Origin: an uncultured Eubacteriales bacterium
GTDB taxonomy: Bacteria; Bacillota; Clostridia; Oscillospirales; Acutalibacteraceae
DNA length: 64,000 nucleotides
Direction of reading: 5' to 3'
Assembly: GCA_900315605.1 (NCBI GenBank)
Contig: OMZU01000024.1
Span: 1 to 64,000, forward strand
Shown: positions 16,769 through 25,573 of the stretch, piece after piece
Layout of the letters: each line of letters begins with the position of its first letter
Numbering within the stretch: position 1 is the first letter of the stretch
Made by a program: the position numbers and the translations under genes
The notes under the pieces: generated by a model
What the model saw: the letters and a program-made list of their open reading frames with translations, nothing else
Told to the model about the DNA's origin: nothing
Databases searched by the model: none

Positions 16769-17608
16769 GTGAATGAAATTTTGACAGCGGTAATTCCCGT
16801 TGTAATAATAGGTGTGATCTGCGGCGCAATGCTTGTGATCGCCTCAAAGCTTATGGCGGTCAAGGAGGACGAGCGGCTCCCGAAAATCAGGGAGTGTCTG
16901 CCGGGCGCGAACTGCGGAGCCTGCGGCTTTGCCGGCTGCGACGGCTACGCCAAGGCGTTGTGCGAAAACGAAGGTACGGCGACAAATCTGTGCGTGCCGG
17001 GCGGCGACAACGTTTCAAGGCAGCTCAGCGAGCTTTTGGGTGTTGAGTTTGCCGACGTTGTTGAAAAAGTCGCGGTGATCCACTGCGCAGGAGACTGCGA
17101 GCACACCAAGGACAAGGTCGATTATATCGGCATGAACAGCTGCGCGGCTGCAAAGCTGGTTTTCGGTGGAAAGGGAAGCTGCGCCTACGGATGCCTGGGC
17201 TTGGGCGACTGCGCCAAGGCCTGCCCGGAGGGTGCGATCTGCCTCAAAAACGGAATCGCACATATTGATACGCGCCGCTGTATCGGCTGCGGAGTATGCA
17301 CGCGCACCTGCCCAAATCATTTGATATCACTTGTTGACGACGTTGAAAGAGTTGTTGTGACATGCAGCAACAAGGACAAGGGCGCGGTAACGCGCAAGGT
17401 TTGTTCAAACGGCTGTATCGGCTGCAAAAAATGTGAAAAGGTCTGCCCGAACGGAGCGATAAAGGTTATTGATAACCTTGCGGTGATCGACTACTCAAAA
17501 TGCTCCGACTGCGAAAGCTTTGGGATCTGCGCCGAAAACTGCACCACGGGCTGTATTATGCATTCCGACCTGACCGGCGCGCTGAAGCTGGCGGACAGCA
17601 ATGGCTGA
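16769..17608 (+). CDS. rnfB: Rnf complex subunit RnfB, polyferredoxin
   Basis: The 279-residue subunit has one N-terminal membrane helix, then a four-Cys iron-sulfur domain (CLPGANCGACGFAGC near 47), further Cys pairs, and ferredoxin-like clusters CIGCGVCTRTCP near 171 and CIGCKKCEKVCP near 217. A last Cys group (CSDCESFGICAENC) follows near 247. It is the entry point for electrons from reduced ferredoxin. Start is GTG at 16769 with GGGAGG eight bases upstream. Last gene of the operon. Confidence 0.95.
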   Translation: MNEILTAVIPVVIIGVICGAMLVIASKLMAVKEDERLPKIRECLPGANCGACGFAGCDGYAKALCENEGTATNLCVPGGDNVSRQLSELLGVEFADVVEKVAVIHCAGDCEHTKDKVDYIGMNSCAAAKLVFGGKGSCAYGCLGLGDCAKACPEGAICLKNGIAHIDTRRCIGCGVCTRTCPNHLISLVDDVERVVVTCSNKDKGAVTRKVCSNGCIGCKKCEKVCPNGAIKVIDNLAVIDYSKCSDCESFGICAENCTTGCIMHSDLTGALKLADSNG

Positions 17609-17644
17609 TCACTCAACTGTATAATAATTAATTTTTTAAATTAA

Positions 17645-17678
17645 AAAAGGGGCTGTCGCACTGACAGCTCCTTTAAAT
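17645..17678. terminator. Terminator after the rnf operon
   Basis: A hairpin with arms aggggctgtc and gacagctcct flanked by A and T runs lies 37 bp past rnfB. It also abuts the end of the leftward small gene, so it serves both. Confidence 0.75.
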
Positions 17679-17888
17679 TTAAATAGCATTTTGCAGGACG
17701 TTTACCAAAAAATTCTTTTTGTCCGAATTCTTTGGTGAATACGAAATTTTCCTTGTTGTGCCGCTGCCTTTATCAACAGTAGGCTCAAAAACAAATCCCA
17801 TTTCTTCGTAATATTGTTTTCTTTCTTCCTGTGACATGCTGTCTATTTTATCTTTAAACGCCCGAAGAGCTTCTTTGGTATCAATCAT
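17679..17888 (-). CDS. Small protein of unknown function
   Basis: The 69-residue protein (MIDTKEALRAFKDKIDSMSQEERKQYY...) has an amphipathic helical first half and a Lys/Ser/Thr-rich second half. No family was recognised. The start at 17888 has GAAAGGA nine bases upstream; the alternative ATG three codons earlier overlaps that site. It stands alone between rnf and rsmE. Confidence 0.55.
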   Translation of the reverse strand: MIDTKEALRAFKDKIDSMSQEERKQYYEEMGFVFEPTVDKGSGTTRKISYSPKNSDKKNFLVNVLQNAI

Positions 17889-17962
17889 CCAAATCATCCT
17901 TTCTTATTAATTGTATGAGTTTTATGGATTCATTTAACCAATAAACTTGACCGTCTAATACA

Positions 17963-18685
17963 CTAAAAATTATCGGTTTGATACATTATTATCGAGAGTG
18001 CAGCCAAGGGCGCGGTCTCGGCACGGAGGATCCTTTTGCCCAGAGTTGCAGCTTGCGCGCCGTTTTCAACAGCCAAACCGACCTCTTCCGGCGAGAAGCC
18101 GCCCTCGCTTCCAATAAAGATCCCTATTGATTTCGGCTTGTCAGTCAACAGCTTTTTGACCGATTCTCCGCCGAGCTCATAAAAGAAAATTGTTTTTTCG
18201 TTTTGGCAGGAGAGCTCAACGGCTTTTTTAAAGCTTACGCAGCTGCCGACCTCCGGGATGATCCCACGTCGGCTTTGCATAGCAGCCTGGAGCGCGATTT
18301 TCTGCCAGCGTTCCTGCTTTTTGCGGAGCGTTTTTTCGTCGGGGCGCGAAACGCATCTTTCGGAAATCATCGGCACTATTCGGCTCACTCCCAGCTCAAC
18401 GCATTTTTGGATTATGTAATCCATCTTGTCTCCCTTTGGGAGTGCCTGATAAAGCGTAACGGCAACGTCTGGCTCGTTTTGGCAAGGCTGCTTTGAAACC
18501 ACCTTGACCTCCGCGCGATCACCGTCCGCTGATATCAGCTCACATTCATATTGCAGCTTGCCGGGGGTGACAAGCGTAAGATTTTCTCCGCGTCTCAATC
18601 TCAGCACCTTTATGTGCTTTGCGTTTTCGCCCGATATTGTGAAAATTTCGCCTAAAATTTCATTTTCTGTAAAAAACCAAGCCAT
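17963..18685 (-). CDS. rsmE: 16S rRNA (uracil-1498-N3) methyltransferase
   Basis: This 240-residue SPOUT-class enzyme has the usual length. The N-terminal PUA-like part includes HIKVLRLRRGE, followed by the linker ALPKGDKMDYIIQKCVELGVSRIVP, RCV, and the SAM-binding trefoil knot IGSEGGFSPEEV with LGKRILRAETAPLAAL. It methylates N3 of U1498 in the decoding site of 16S rRNA. It is often found downstream of prmA, which is absent here. Confidence 0.95.
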   Translation of the reverse strand: MAWFFTENEILGEIFTISGENAKHIKVLRLRRGENLTLVTPGKLQYECELISADGDRAEVKVVSKQPCQNEPDVAVTLYQALPKGDKMDYIIQKCVELGVSRIVPMISERCVSRPDEKTLRKKQERWQKIALQAAMQSRRGIIPEVGSCVSFKKAVELSCQNEKTIFFYELGGESVKKLLTDKPKSIGIFIGSEGGFSPEEVGLAVENGAQAATLGKRILRAETAPLAALSIIMYQTDNF

Positions 18686-18808
18686 AGCCGAGCCTCCGTT
18701 TTCAGAAATTTTTCAGAATAATTTGATAAATATATTTTACCAAAAACCGAAAACAATTGCAATAATCAAACTCCGGTGGTACAATAAATGAAAAAGGAAG
18801 TGCATAAA

Positions 18809-19372
18809 ATGATCACACTAACAGACATAGATGTTATAAATCTTTTGCGCAAAAACGGGCTTGACGCAGACGAATTACAAACGAACGTTGTTGAGCTGTT
18901 GGCAAAGAACGGGCTCAAAATAGCCACCGCCGAAAGCTGTACAGGCGGTCTGATAAGCGAGAGGATAACCTCTGTCAGCGGTGCAAGTGCGGTGTTTGAC
19001 TGCGGGATCTGTTCATACGCAAACTCGATCAAAGAAAAGCTGCTCGGCGTCAGCGGCGAAACGCTTGAGGTGCTCGGAGCGGTGTCCGCAGAAACAGCCA
19101 TTCAAATGGCGGAAGGTATTCGCAAGGTCTCGGGTGCAGATATAGGCTTGAGTACCACCGGGATCGCGGGACCGACCGGCGGAACGGAGCTAAAGCCTGT
19201 GGGCACGGTGTTCGTGGGTATTTGTACCGAAAAGCGCACATATGCGATCCACCTGAAGCTGGGCGGAGTAAATATTGTAAATTCGCGCAGCTACATCAGG
19301 AGAGTTGCCTCGGACGCAGTGCTGTTCACAGCAATAAACGAAATCCATTTTTTGAAGCAGCCAAGTGAATAA
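18809..19372 (+). CDS. CinA C-terminal domain protein, probable nicotinamide-nucleotide amidase
   Basis: The 187-residue protein contains only the CinA C-terminal (PncC-type) domain: LKIATAESCTGGLISERITSVSGAS, CGICSYANSIKEKLLGV, and TGIAGPTGGT...KPVGTVFVG. The Ser and the following Cys/Thr of AESCTGG form the active site that deamidates nicotinamide mononucleotide. The N-terminal MoCF-like domain of full CinA is missing, replaced by about 30 helical residues. The ATG at 18809 is preferred because AAAGGAAG precedes it; a frame starting seven codons earlier is possible. Single gene with its own terminator. Confidence 0.9.
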   Translation: MITLTDIDVINLLRKNGLDADELQTNVVELLAKNGLKIATAESCTGGLISERITSVSGASAVFDCGICSYANSIKEKLLGVSGETLEVLGAVSAETAIQMAEGIRKVSGADIGLSTTGIAGPTGGTELKPVGTVFVGICTEKRTYAIHLKLGGVNIVNSRSYIRRVASDAVLFTAINEIHFLKQPSE

Positions 19373-19376
19373 AACA

Positions 19377-19426
19377 ACCGCAGAGCGTGTTTTACCGTTA
19401 CGGAAAAGCCGGCTCTGCGGTTTTTG
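19377..19426. terminator. Bidirectional terminator
   Basis: Arms accgcagagc and gctctgcggt enclose a longer loop and are followed by a T run. It separates the convergent CinA-like and sirtuin genes. Confidence 0.75.
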
Positions 19427-19429
19427 TAT

Positions 19430-20158
19430 TTATACTTTGTTTATTTTGATTTGAGAAAGCAAGGCTCCCACCTTTTCGTGGAACACAATATCCGCCTCGC
19501 TGTCAAACGGCGTTTCGTCGCGGTTTATCAAAACGACCTTGTCGCCGCGAAAATACCTTACAAACCCGGCGGCAGGGTACACAGTCAGGCTTGTTCCGGC
19601 GATTATCAGCAGATCTGCGTTTTGGATAGCAGCGACCGCGCCGCCGATAACCTTATCGTTAAGGCTCTCCTCATACAGCACCACGTCGGGCTTGATTATT
19701 CCGCCGCATTCGCAGTGCGGCACACCCTCGCTTTTCTTGATAAACTCCGCGCTGTAGCTCTTGCCGCACGACATGCAGTAGTTTCTCAGCACGCTGCCGT
19801 GCAGCTCAAAAACCTTTTTGCTGCCTGCCGCCTGATGAAGTCCGTCGATGTTTTGCGTAACGACCGCGCTGAGCTTTCCGGCTTCTTCAAGCTGAGCAAG
19901 CCAAAGGTGAGCAGGGTTGGGCTTTTTGTCCGTGAGCAGCATTTTGTCACGGTAAAAGCGATAAAACTCCTCGGTGTTTTTCATAAAAAATGTGTGGCTC
20001 AAAATCTGCTCCGGCGGCCAGTCATATTTTTGATTGTATAGCCCGTCAACGCTGCGAAAATCGGGAATACCGCTTTCGGTGCTGACCCCGGCTCCGCCAA
20101 AGAAAACTATGCGGCTGTTCCGGTCAACCAGCTTTTGCAATTCTTCTGTATTGTTCAC
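19430..20158 (-). CDS. cobB: NAD-dependent protein deacylase, sirtuin family
   Basis: The 242-residue protein shows the class I sirtuin marks: GAGVSTESGIPDFRS near residue 22, TQNIDGLHQAAGS with the catalytic His context near 108-125, the Zn-binding pairs CMSCG and CECG, then IIKPDVVLYEESL and AGTSLTVYPAAGF. It removes acyl groups from protein lysines using NAD+, giving nicotinamide and O-acyl-ADP-ribose. The single-gene unit faces the CinA-like gene, whose product also deals with nicotinamide compounds; the link is suggestive only. Confidence 0.95.
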   Translation of the reverse strand: MNNTEELQKLVDRNSRIVFFGGAGVSTESGIPDFRSVDGLYNQKYDWPPEQILSHTFFMKNTEEFYRFYRDKMLLTDKKPNPAHLWLAQLEEAGKLSAVVTQNIDGLHQAAGSKKVFELHGSVLRNYCMSCGKSYSAEFIKKSEGVPHCECGGIIKPDVVLYEESLNDKVIGGAVAAIQNADLLIIAGTSLTVYPAAGFVRYFRGDKVVLINRDETPFDSEADIVFHEKVGALLSQIKINKV

Positions 20159-20194
20159 AAAATCACTCCTTTACTTTAGAAACAATGAAAAATC

Positions 20195-22471
20195 TTATCT
20201 GTACTGAATACTTGAATTTGAAACAATGATTTGTCGCTTTTTATCATTGTTATACCACATTTTTCTGCCGTGATAATGAATAAACGGCACTAAATCATCC
20301 GGAACTTCCATTTTTGAGCCTAAGATGATTTCGTCAATATAGGTTTGATAATTGCTGTGAATAAACAGCTTTGGAACCGCGCCAGGAATTGTCTTTACGT
20401 CCTCTAAATCCGAACTGGTTTTGGCGATAATAACTCTCGCTTCGTTTTCGTGTTTATATGATTCATGCTTGAATAAATACATTATACGCGAGTTGATATA
20501 TTCCAGCAAATCCTCAATTTCTTCTTTAAACTCTTTTTTCATTCCATCAATTCCATCATATTTATATTTTTTTAAATCAGTATCACAGAATGTTACAATT
20601 TCCTTATAGGCATTTATATAATCATCAAGAAGCTCGTCTATTTCGCTATTATTAACGCATTTGCCTTCGTCATTAAGATAATTGATTCTAATCAGCTCTG
20701 CGTTATCAAAGGTGCTTTCGTTTAATAGCACGCATACGCCTTTTGCGTCATCTCCATACTGAACCCACATAGGAAGAAATTCATTGAAGTTTTCCTTATC
20801 ACTGATAAAAAAGGATTTAAGGAAAACATAGTTTTCGGTAAATTTTTCGCGTTGAAAACTTTCGCTGTCAGTTTGAATAGGCCTTGGAACAGATTCTGTC
20901 AAAATGTTATTAAGAAGCTTTCCTTCTTCCGGGTCGTTCATATGATTGGCATGGAAGATAGGTAACCTATATTTAACCTCATCATTTTCGTCTTCAAGTA
21001 AAAATCTCAAATTTTCTGTGCGAGTATAATAAAGAACATTGTATTTAGAGACATCCCAAATTCTGGATTTTTGTATTATTAAATCTGCACATCCCATCAT
21101 AATTAAAAGATTTGAATATATGTCAGCCATTACATTTTGATTATTAATCAAAAATAAATTATTATTTACAAAATCTACAATAGGCTCAAACTCTTTCAAG
21201 CCGAAAAAATAATGATTAACGTATTTATCCAGATTTTTTATTGCTTCATGTTTGATACTATCGTCGTGGCTATTTATTCTTAGGTATTGGGCTGATATCC
21301 AAATTAAATAATGATAATATGAGTTTTTGTGCCACTTAATTAATCTGTTTTTTGGATTATTAATCACGGATAGCATTATATTATAAGCAGTTAAATAATC
21401 CTCTGTTTCAGCGATTATTGCAGATTTTTCCAATAGGATAGAGCTGAGATTTACCGTTGTATCTTTTGGATTGGCTTCTTTGGCTGTTTTCGCTCTTTCA
21501 ATAAAATCTTTTGCAATTTCCAGATAATCATTTCGCTGGGTTGAGTTTTCCTTTCTTGACTCGGTTTTATAGAATTGTGCGTAACAGTATAGATAATATT
21601 CATCTAAAGCAAAAGGATCCAATGTGTCTGTTTTACATAATACATCGTCCTTTTTCCCTGAAAGAAGAGCAAATTGCAAAAGGGAACGCGCCATATAATC
21701 TGATAATCCGGTAACTTGTTTTTTCAAAACATTTCCAATATATGAGGAATTGATTTTTTTTAAAAAATAATATACGTTTTCATATTTTAAATTGCCATTT
21801 TCAGCACGAATTATGTATTTATTCATTATAAATACAATTTTACCAAACATAGCACGTGCAGAATCTGTTGACGGAACTTCTTCGGCTTTTTTGTCGTTAT
21901 CAATTTCAAAGTAGGATTTTATAATTTCAACTAAACCATTATAGTCGCTTTCATTGATAAAAATATTAATTAGATAGTTTTTATCTTCCTCATGCAAAGC
22001 TTTTACGTTATTTGTAAAAGTGTATTTAGATAATTGATTTGCCTTTGTGTTTTTTTGAAATTGAACTTGGTAAATTATATATAATATACATGTTAATCGC
22101 TTAAAACAATTTTCTTTGTAAAGTATCGAGATGTTCACAATTATAAGATCAAAAAATCTATCAAAACACAGTGAAGCTTCTTGCTTATCAATTCTAAGTA
22201 GAAATAAAAAATCATCAATACATTTATCTAATTCATCAATTTTTAATTTGTGTGGAAGTTCCGCAAAAAGAAAACCTCTGAGCTCTGAAACAGTATTACA
22301 ATAATCATCTGAATCTTTTTTTGTACTTGATATTGTTTTTTTTGCGTCAATATATTCAACGAGCAATTTCGCTCCGATTTTTAAATCAAGATTTGTTTCA
22401 TCAAACCAAAGTAATTCCTCAAGCTTTTTTATAATATGTTCATCTTCAATAATAAGATATTCGTTTTTCAT
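20195..22471 (-). CDS. Large helical protein with C-terminal DUF2971-like domain, function unknown
   Basis: The 758-residue protein has no signal peptide. The first ~470 residues are predicted helical, with short repeats of paired helices resembling degenerate TPR arrays. From about 478 to 733 it matches the DUF2971 pattern: YYTRTENLRFLLED, HANHMNDPEEGKLL, FLKSFFIS, LPMWVQYGDDAKGVCVLL, YKHENEARVIIA and DEIILGSKM. DUF2971 proteins are of undefined function and often lie in accessory or defence-rich loci. The gene is much more AT-rich than its neighbours (abundant Asn, Lys, Ile with A/T-ending codons), suggesting acquisition by transfer. Second ATG chosen because AAAGGA is eight bases before it. 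No partner gene is evident: a sirtuin precedes and ribosomal genes follow. An effector or stress role is speculation. Confidence 0.7.
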   Translation of the reverse strand: MKNEYLIIEDEHIIKKLEELLWFDETNLDLKIGAKLLVEYIDAKKTISSTKKDSDDYCNTVSELRGFLFAELPHKLKIDELDKCIDDFLFLLRIDKQEASLCFDRFFDLIIVNISILYKENCFKRLTCILYIIYQVQFQKNTKANQLSKYTFTNNVKALHEEDKNYLINIFINESDYNGLVEIIKSYFEIDNDKKAEEVPSTDSARAMFGKIVFIMNKYIIRAENGNLKYENVYYFLKKINSSYIGNVLKKQVTGLSDYMARSLLQFALLSGKKDDVLCKTDTLDPFALDEYYLYCYAQFYKTESRKENSTQRNDYLEIAKDFIERAKTAKEANPKDTTVNLSSILLEKSAIIAETEDYLTAYNIMLSVINNPKNRLIKWHKNSYYHYLIWISAQYLRINSHDDSIKHEAIKNLDKYVNHYFFGLKEFEPIVDFVNNNLFLINNQNVMADIYSNLLIMMGCADLIIQKSRIWDVSKYNVLYYTRTENLRFLLEDENDEVKYRLPIFHANHMNDPEEGKLLNNILTESVPRPIQTDSESFQREKFTENYVFLKSFFISDKENFNEFLPMWVQYGDDAKGVCVLLNESTFDNAELIRINYLNDEGKCVNNSEIDELLDDYINAYKEIVTFCDTDLKKYKYDGIDGMKKEFKEEIEDLLEYINSRIMYLFKHESYKHENEARVIIAKTSSDLEDVKTIPGAVPKLFIHSNYQTYIDEIILGSKMEVPDDLVPFIHYHGRKMWYNNDKKRQIIVSNSSIQYR

Positions 22472-22574
22472 ATCCATTTTCCTTTCACTTTTACATTCGC
22501 TTTCGACTATATTACAACTTCATTATACATCATGTCTTTTGGTATGTAAATAAGTATTCTTGCCAAAACAAAAC

Positions 22575-22610
22575 GGCAAAACAAAAAGGCTTCCCATAGC
22601 GGAAAGCCTT
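22575..22610 (-). terminator. Terminator of the rplM-rpsI operon
   Basis: On the minus strand aaggctttcc and gggaagcctt pair around a short loop, followed by TTTTTGTTTTG. It lies 23 bp beyond rpsI. Confidence 0.8.
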
Positions 22611-22632
22611 GTAAAAATCGATAATGAAATGA

Positions 22633-23034
22633 TCATCTTTTTGAGAACTGGGGAGCTCTGCGGGCTGCTTTGAGACCGTATTTCTTACGCTCTTTCATTC
22701 TCGGGTCACGTGTCAGGAAGCCTGCTTTTTTGAGCTTGCTGCGGAGAGCCTCTGAATCATACTGAAGCAGAGCTCTTGAGATTCCGTGACGGATCGCACC
22801 TGCCTGACCGGTTACGCCGCCGCCTGCAACACGGCAAACAACGTCGAACTTCTCGTCTGTTTCTGTAAGCGCGAGGGGCTGTCTTACGATCAGCTTGAGT
22901 GTGTCAAGACCAAAATAATCGTCGATGTCGCGGTCGTTGATTGTGATTTTGCCTGTGCCCTGATAAAGTCTTACTCTGGCAACAGAGCTTTTTCTTCTGC
23001 CTGTACCGTAAAAATAAGGTGTCTTATCGTACAT
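22633..23034 (-). CDS. rpsI: 30S ribosomal protein S9
   Basis: The 133-residue protein begins [26 protein letters not shown] and ends with the basic tail ...[17 protein letters not shown], whose final Lys-Arg reaches the P-site tRNA. The internal [20 protein letters not shown] is the family signature. The ATG at 23034 is set by AAGGAGG nine bases upstream. Second gene after rplM, the standard pairing. Confidence 0.98.
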   Translation of the reverse strand: MYDKTPYFYGTGRRKSSVARVRLYQGTGKITINDRDIDDYFGLDTLKLIVRQPLALTETDEKFDVVCRVAGGGVTGQAGAIRHGISRALLQYDSEALRSKLKKAGFLTRDPRMKERKKYGLKAARRAPQFSKR

Positions 23035-23051
23035 AATCAATTGCCTCCTTC

Positions 23052-23480
23052 TTAATCTTCAAGCATCTGAGGCTTCTGAGCCTGATGATTGTGTTCTGCA
23101 CCCTCAAAGAGTCTGAGTCTTAAAAGAGCTGCTCTGCCGAGTGTGTTCTTGGGAAGCATACCCTTTACGGCAAGCTCCATAGCCTTGGTTGGCTTGGTTG
23201 CCATAAGAGTATCGTAGCGTGTTTCTTTAAGATGACCGATATATCCGGTGTGACGCTGCCACTTCTTCTGAGTGAGCTTGTTGCCTGTGAGCACAGCGTC
23301 CTTGCAGTTGATGATAATAACATGGTCGCCGCAGTCTACGTTTGGCGTAAAGATTGGCTTATGCTTGCCTCTGAGGAGCACCGCTGCCTGAGCTGCAACA
23401 CGACCGAGGGGCTTGCCCGCTGCGTCGATTACATACCAGCTGCGCTCAACTTCGCTTTTCTTAGCTAAATAAGTTGACAT
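23052..23480 (-). CDS. rplM: 50S ribosomal protein L13
   Basis: The 142-residue protein has the L13 features [45 protein letters not shown] and the C-terminal [31 protein letters not shown]. It binds 23S rRNA early in 50S assembly. Start at 23480 because TAGGAGG lies eight bases upstream and the upstream extension belongs to the leader. The operon continues into rpsI. Confidence 0.98.
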   Translation of the reverse strand: MSTYLAKKSEVERSWYVIDAAGKPLGRVAAQAAVLLRGKHKPIFTPNVDCGDHVIIINCKDAVLTGNKLTQKKWQRHTGYIGHLKETRYDTLMATKPTKAMELAVKGMLPKNTLGRAALLRLRLFEGAEHNHQAQKPQMLED

Positions 23481-23517
23481 AAATTTTCCTCCTATACTTT
23501 TGATTCGTGCAGATATG

Positions 23518-23546
23518 ATTATAGTACAGTTTTTGCCCATTGTCAA
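23518..23546 (-). promoter_or_regulatory. rplM-rpsI promoter
   Basis: On the minus strand TTGACA (23541-23546) and TATAAT (23518-23523) are 17 bp apart, a perfect consensus pair fitting strong ribosomal-protein expression. Confidence 0.9.
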
Positions 23547-23940
23547 CAGTTTTTTCAGATTTTTTAATTTACATTCGGAACTGCTCTCAAAATCTCTGAA
23601 ATACTCTTATATACTCTCTGATTCTCACATGCGATTTTTACTTTTTTACTTTGAGAAGAAAGCACGCCGAAAGAAATCACGTCGGTTACCCGAAAAATCT
23701 TTCGCGATCCTTTTTATGAGCCGGCTTGCAGAAATGAATCGTATAGGTTGTCCGAGAAGTTGAAGAGATGTTCCGAATCCATGCTGAAATAAAGCGTTGT
23801 TTCAATTCTGTTTTTATGTATATTATTACCAAACATCAACTACAATGCATTTTCAAAAAGCTTCCACAAACAATTCACCCAAATTTCACAAGGGCAATAT
23901 TTGGTTTTCATATACGAGGGGTATTATATACTCAACAAAG
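23547..23940. other. Intergenic stretch without a recognised gene
   Basis: About 400 bp between the rplM promoter and the UspA-like gene. Open frames here are short, have no ribosome site and no recognisable content. A possible weak -10 element (tattata) near 23922-23928 could belong to the UspA-like gene. No stable terminator or structured RNA was recognised. Confidence 0.5.
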
Positions 23941-23958
23941 CAAAGGGAGGTGAAAACG

Positions 23959-24375
23959 ATGACCGACAACAGACCGTCGATATTGGCATGTGTAACAAGT
24001 CAATTTGACTGCGACAGGATCATCAGCACGGCAAAACAGATTGCAGACGCTCAGGATTGTGAGCTTAGGGTGCTGACCGTTTTAAAGCCTATGACAGATT
24101 ATCGCGAGATCAGCGATCAGATCGAATATCTATACCTCGTATCTAAAGAAAACGGCGCGGATATGACTGTACTTTTTAATCCCGACGCCGCTGCAGCAAC
24201 AGCCGATTTTGTAAACAAAAGTAATGTGAACCGAATTGTTACCGGTATGCACGACGGCGGCAGCGAAAGCTTTCTTGTTATGTTCAACAGATATTCGCCC
24301 GATGTTGCGATCACAATGGTCGCCAAGGACGATAAGGTATATAGTATGGAAGTGTGCACTGTATCTGCACGATAA
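23959..24375 (+). CDS. UspA-like (universal stress/KdpD-type) protein
   Basis: The 138-residue protein has an alpha/beta Usp-like fold pattern: PSILACVTSQFDCDRIISTAKQIADAQDCELRVLTVLKP, then EYLYLVSKENGADMTVLFNPDAAAATADFVNKSNVNRIVTGMHD. This resembles the USP domain of KdpD-type sensors more than classical UspA, and the ATP-binding GxxGxxxGS motif is replaced by TGMHDGGSESF. Role unknown; a cytoplasmic stress or signalling function is inferred from the fold. The start at 23959 is set by AAAGGGAGG; the upstream open frame has no ribosome site. Confidence 0.65.
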   Translation: MTDNRPSILACVTSQFDCDRIISTAKQIADAQDCELRVLTVLKPMTDYREISDQIEYLYLVSKENGADMTVLFNPDAAAATADFVNKSNVNRIVTGMHDGGSESFLVMFNRYSPDVAITMVAKDDKVYSMEVCTVSAR

Positions 24376-24515
24376 TTAAAATATTTTTCTTATAAATAAG
24401 TTTATTACGCATTTTCGGGCAACCGTGCGTTGCTAATATATCGGGCTGAGTGTCCGAATAAAAATCTCCTTTCTTTTTTTCTTTTTAAATCTCTCCTACA
24501 CCGGGAATACCGGTA

Positions 24516-24556
24516 AACAAAAAGAACCGACGAATATTACGCCGGTTCTTTTTGTT
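24516..24556 (+). terminator. Rho-independent terminator
   Basis: Perfect 14-bp arms (aacaaaaagaaccg / cggttctttttgtt) around a 13-nt loop, 140 bp after the UspA-like gene. The 140 bp between holds no recognisable gene. Confidence 0.75.
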
Positions 24557-24619
24557 TGCACATATTTTGTAACATATTTTTTAAATGTGAGTTATATTTT
24601 CTGCAATTTTAATGTTTCG

Positions 24620-24648
24620 TTGACTTATAGCAAAACTGATGTTATAAT
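24620..24648 (+). promoter_or_regulatory. rml operon promoter
   Basis: TTGACT (24620-24625) and TATAAT (24643-24648) with a 17-bp spacer, 37 bp before the rmlA start. Confidence 0.85.
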
Positions 24649-24684
24649 ATTGTGGATATTGTATTAAATAACGGAGGATACAGA

Positions 24685-25572
24685 ATGAAAGGTATTGTTT
24701 TGGCGGGAGGAGCCGGAACGCGCTTATATCCCCTGACTATGGTAACGTCTAAACAGCTTTTGCCGGTTTATGACAAGCCAATGATTTATTACCCCTTGTC
24801 TACACTTATGCTTGCAGGAATCAAAGATATTTTGATTATCAGCACGCCGGACGACACACCCAGGTTTGAAAATCTTTTGGGAGACGGCTCTCAGTTTGGA
24901 ATAAGCCTTTCGTACAAGGTTCAGCCCTCTCCCGACGGGCTTGCTCAGGCGTTTATCCTGGGCGAGGAATTTATCGGAGACGACGCCTGCGCAATGGTTT
25001 TGGGCGACAATATTTTCTTTGGGAACGGTCTTGACGCCATTTTGCAAAATGCTGTTAAGAATGCCGAGGAAAACAAACGTGCCACAGTTTTTGGATACTA
25101 TGTTTCCGATCCCGAACGCTTCGGCGTTGTGGCGTTTGACGAAAACGGAACTGTCACAAGCATTGAAGAAAAGCCCAAGGAGCCAAAATCAAACTACGCT
25201 GTAACCGGCTTATACTTTTATCCCAAGGGCGTAAGCGCGAGAGCAAACAACGTAAAGCCCTCGGCACGCGGCGAGCTTGAGATCACCACACTCAACGAAA
25301 TGTACCTCAACGACAATCTGCTTGACGTCCAGCCGCTTGGCAGAGGCTTTGCCTGGCTTGACACCGGAACTGTTGACAGTCTGCTTTCGGCTTCAAATTT
25401 TGTTGAAACGATCGAAACCCGTCAGGGAATGACGATCTCAACGCCTGAGGAAATAGCCTTTAAAAACGGCTGGATAGATAAAGAAATGCTACTGGCGTCC
25501 GCCGAGCGTTACGGAAAAAGCCCCTACGGCGCGCACCTCAAGGCTGTGGCGGAAGGAAAGGTAAGGTATTGA
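24685..25572 (+). CDS. rmlA: Glucose-1-phosphate thymidylyltransferase
   Basis: The 295-residue protein opens with the nucleotidyltransferase motif [18 protein letters not shown] and the substrate loop [21 protein letters not shown], then [11 protein letters not shown] and [20 protein letters not shown]. It makes dTDP-glucose from dTTP and glucose-1-phosphate, the first step to dTDP-L-rhamnose. The start has ACGGAGG seven bases upstream, which excludes a frame beginning 11 codons earlier. First gene of rmlABDC. Confidence 0.97.
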   Translation: MKGIVLAGGAGTRLYPLTMVTSKQLLPVYDKPMIYYPLSTLMLAGIKDILIISTPDDTPRFENLLGDGSQFGISLSYKVQPSPDGLAQAFILGEEFIGDDACAMVLGDNIFFGNGLDAILQNAVKNAEENKRATVFGYYVSDPERFGVVAFDENGTVTSIEEKPKEPKSNYAVTGLYFYPKGVSARANNVKPSARGELEITTLNEMYLNDNLLDVQPLGRGFAWLDTGTVDSLLSASNFVETIETRQGMTISTPEEIAFKNGWIDKEMLLASAERYGKSPYGAHLKAVAEGKVRY

Positions 25573-25573
25573 T

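Noticed and set aside
24376..24515. Small RNA between the UspA-like gene and its terminator
   Set aside because: There is a long gap and a strong hairpin, but no promoter and no recognisable RNA family.
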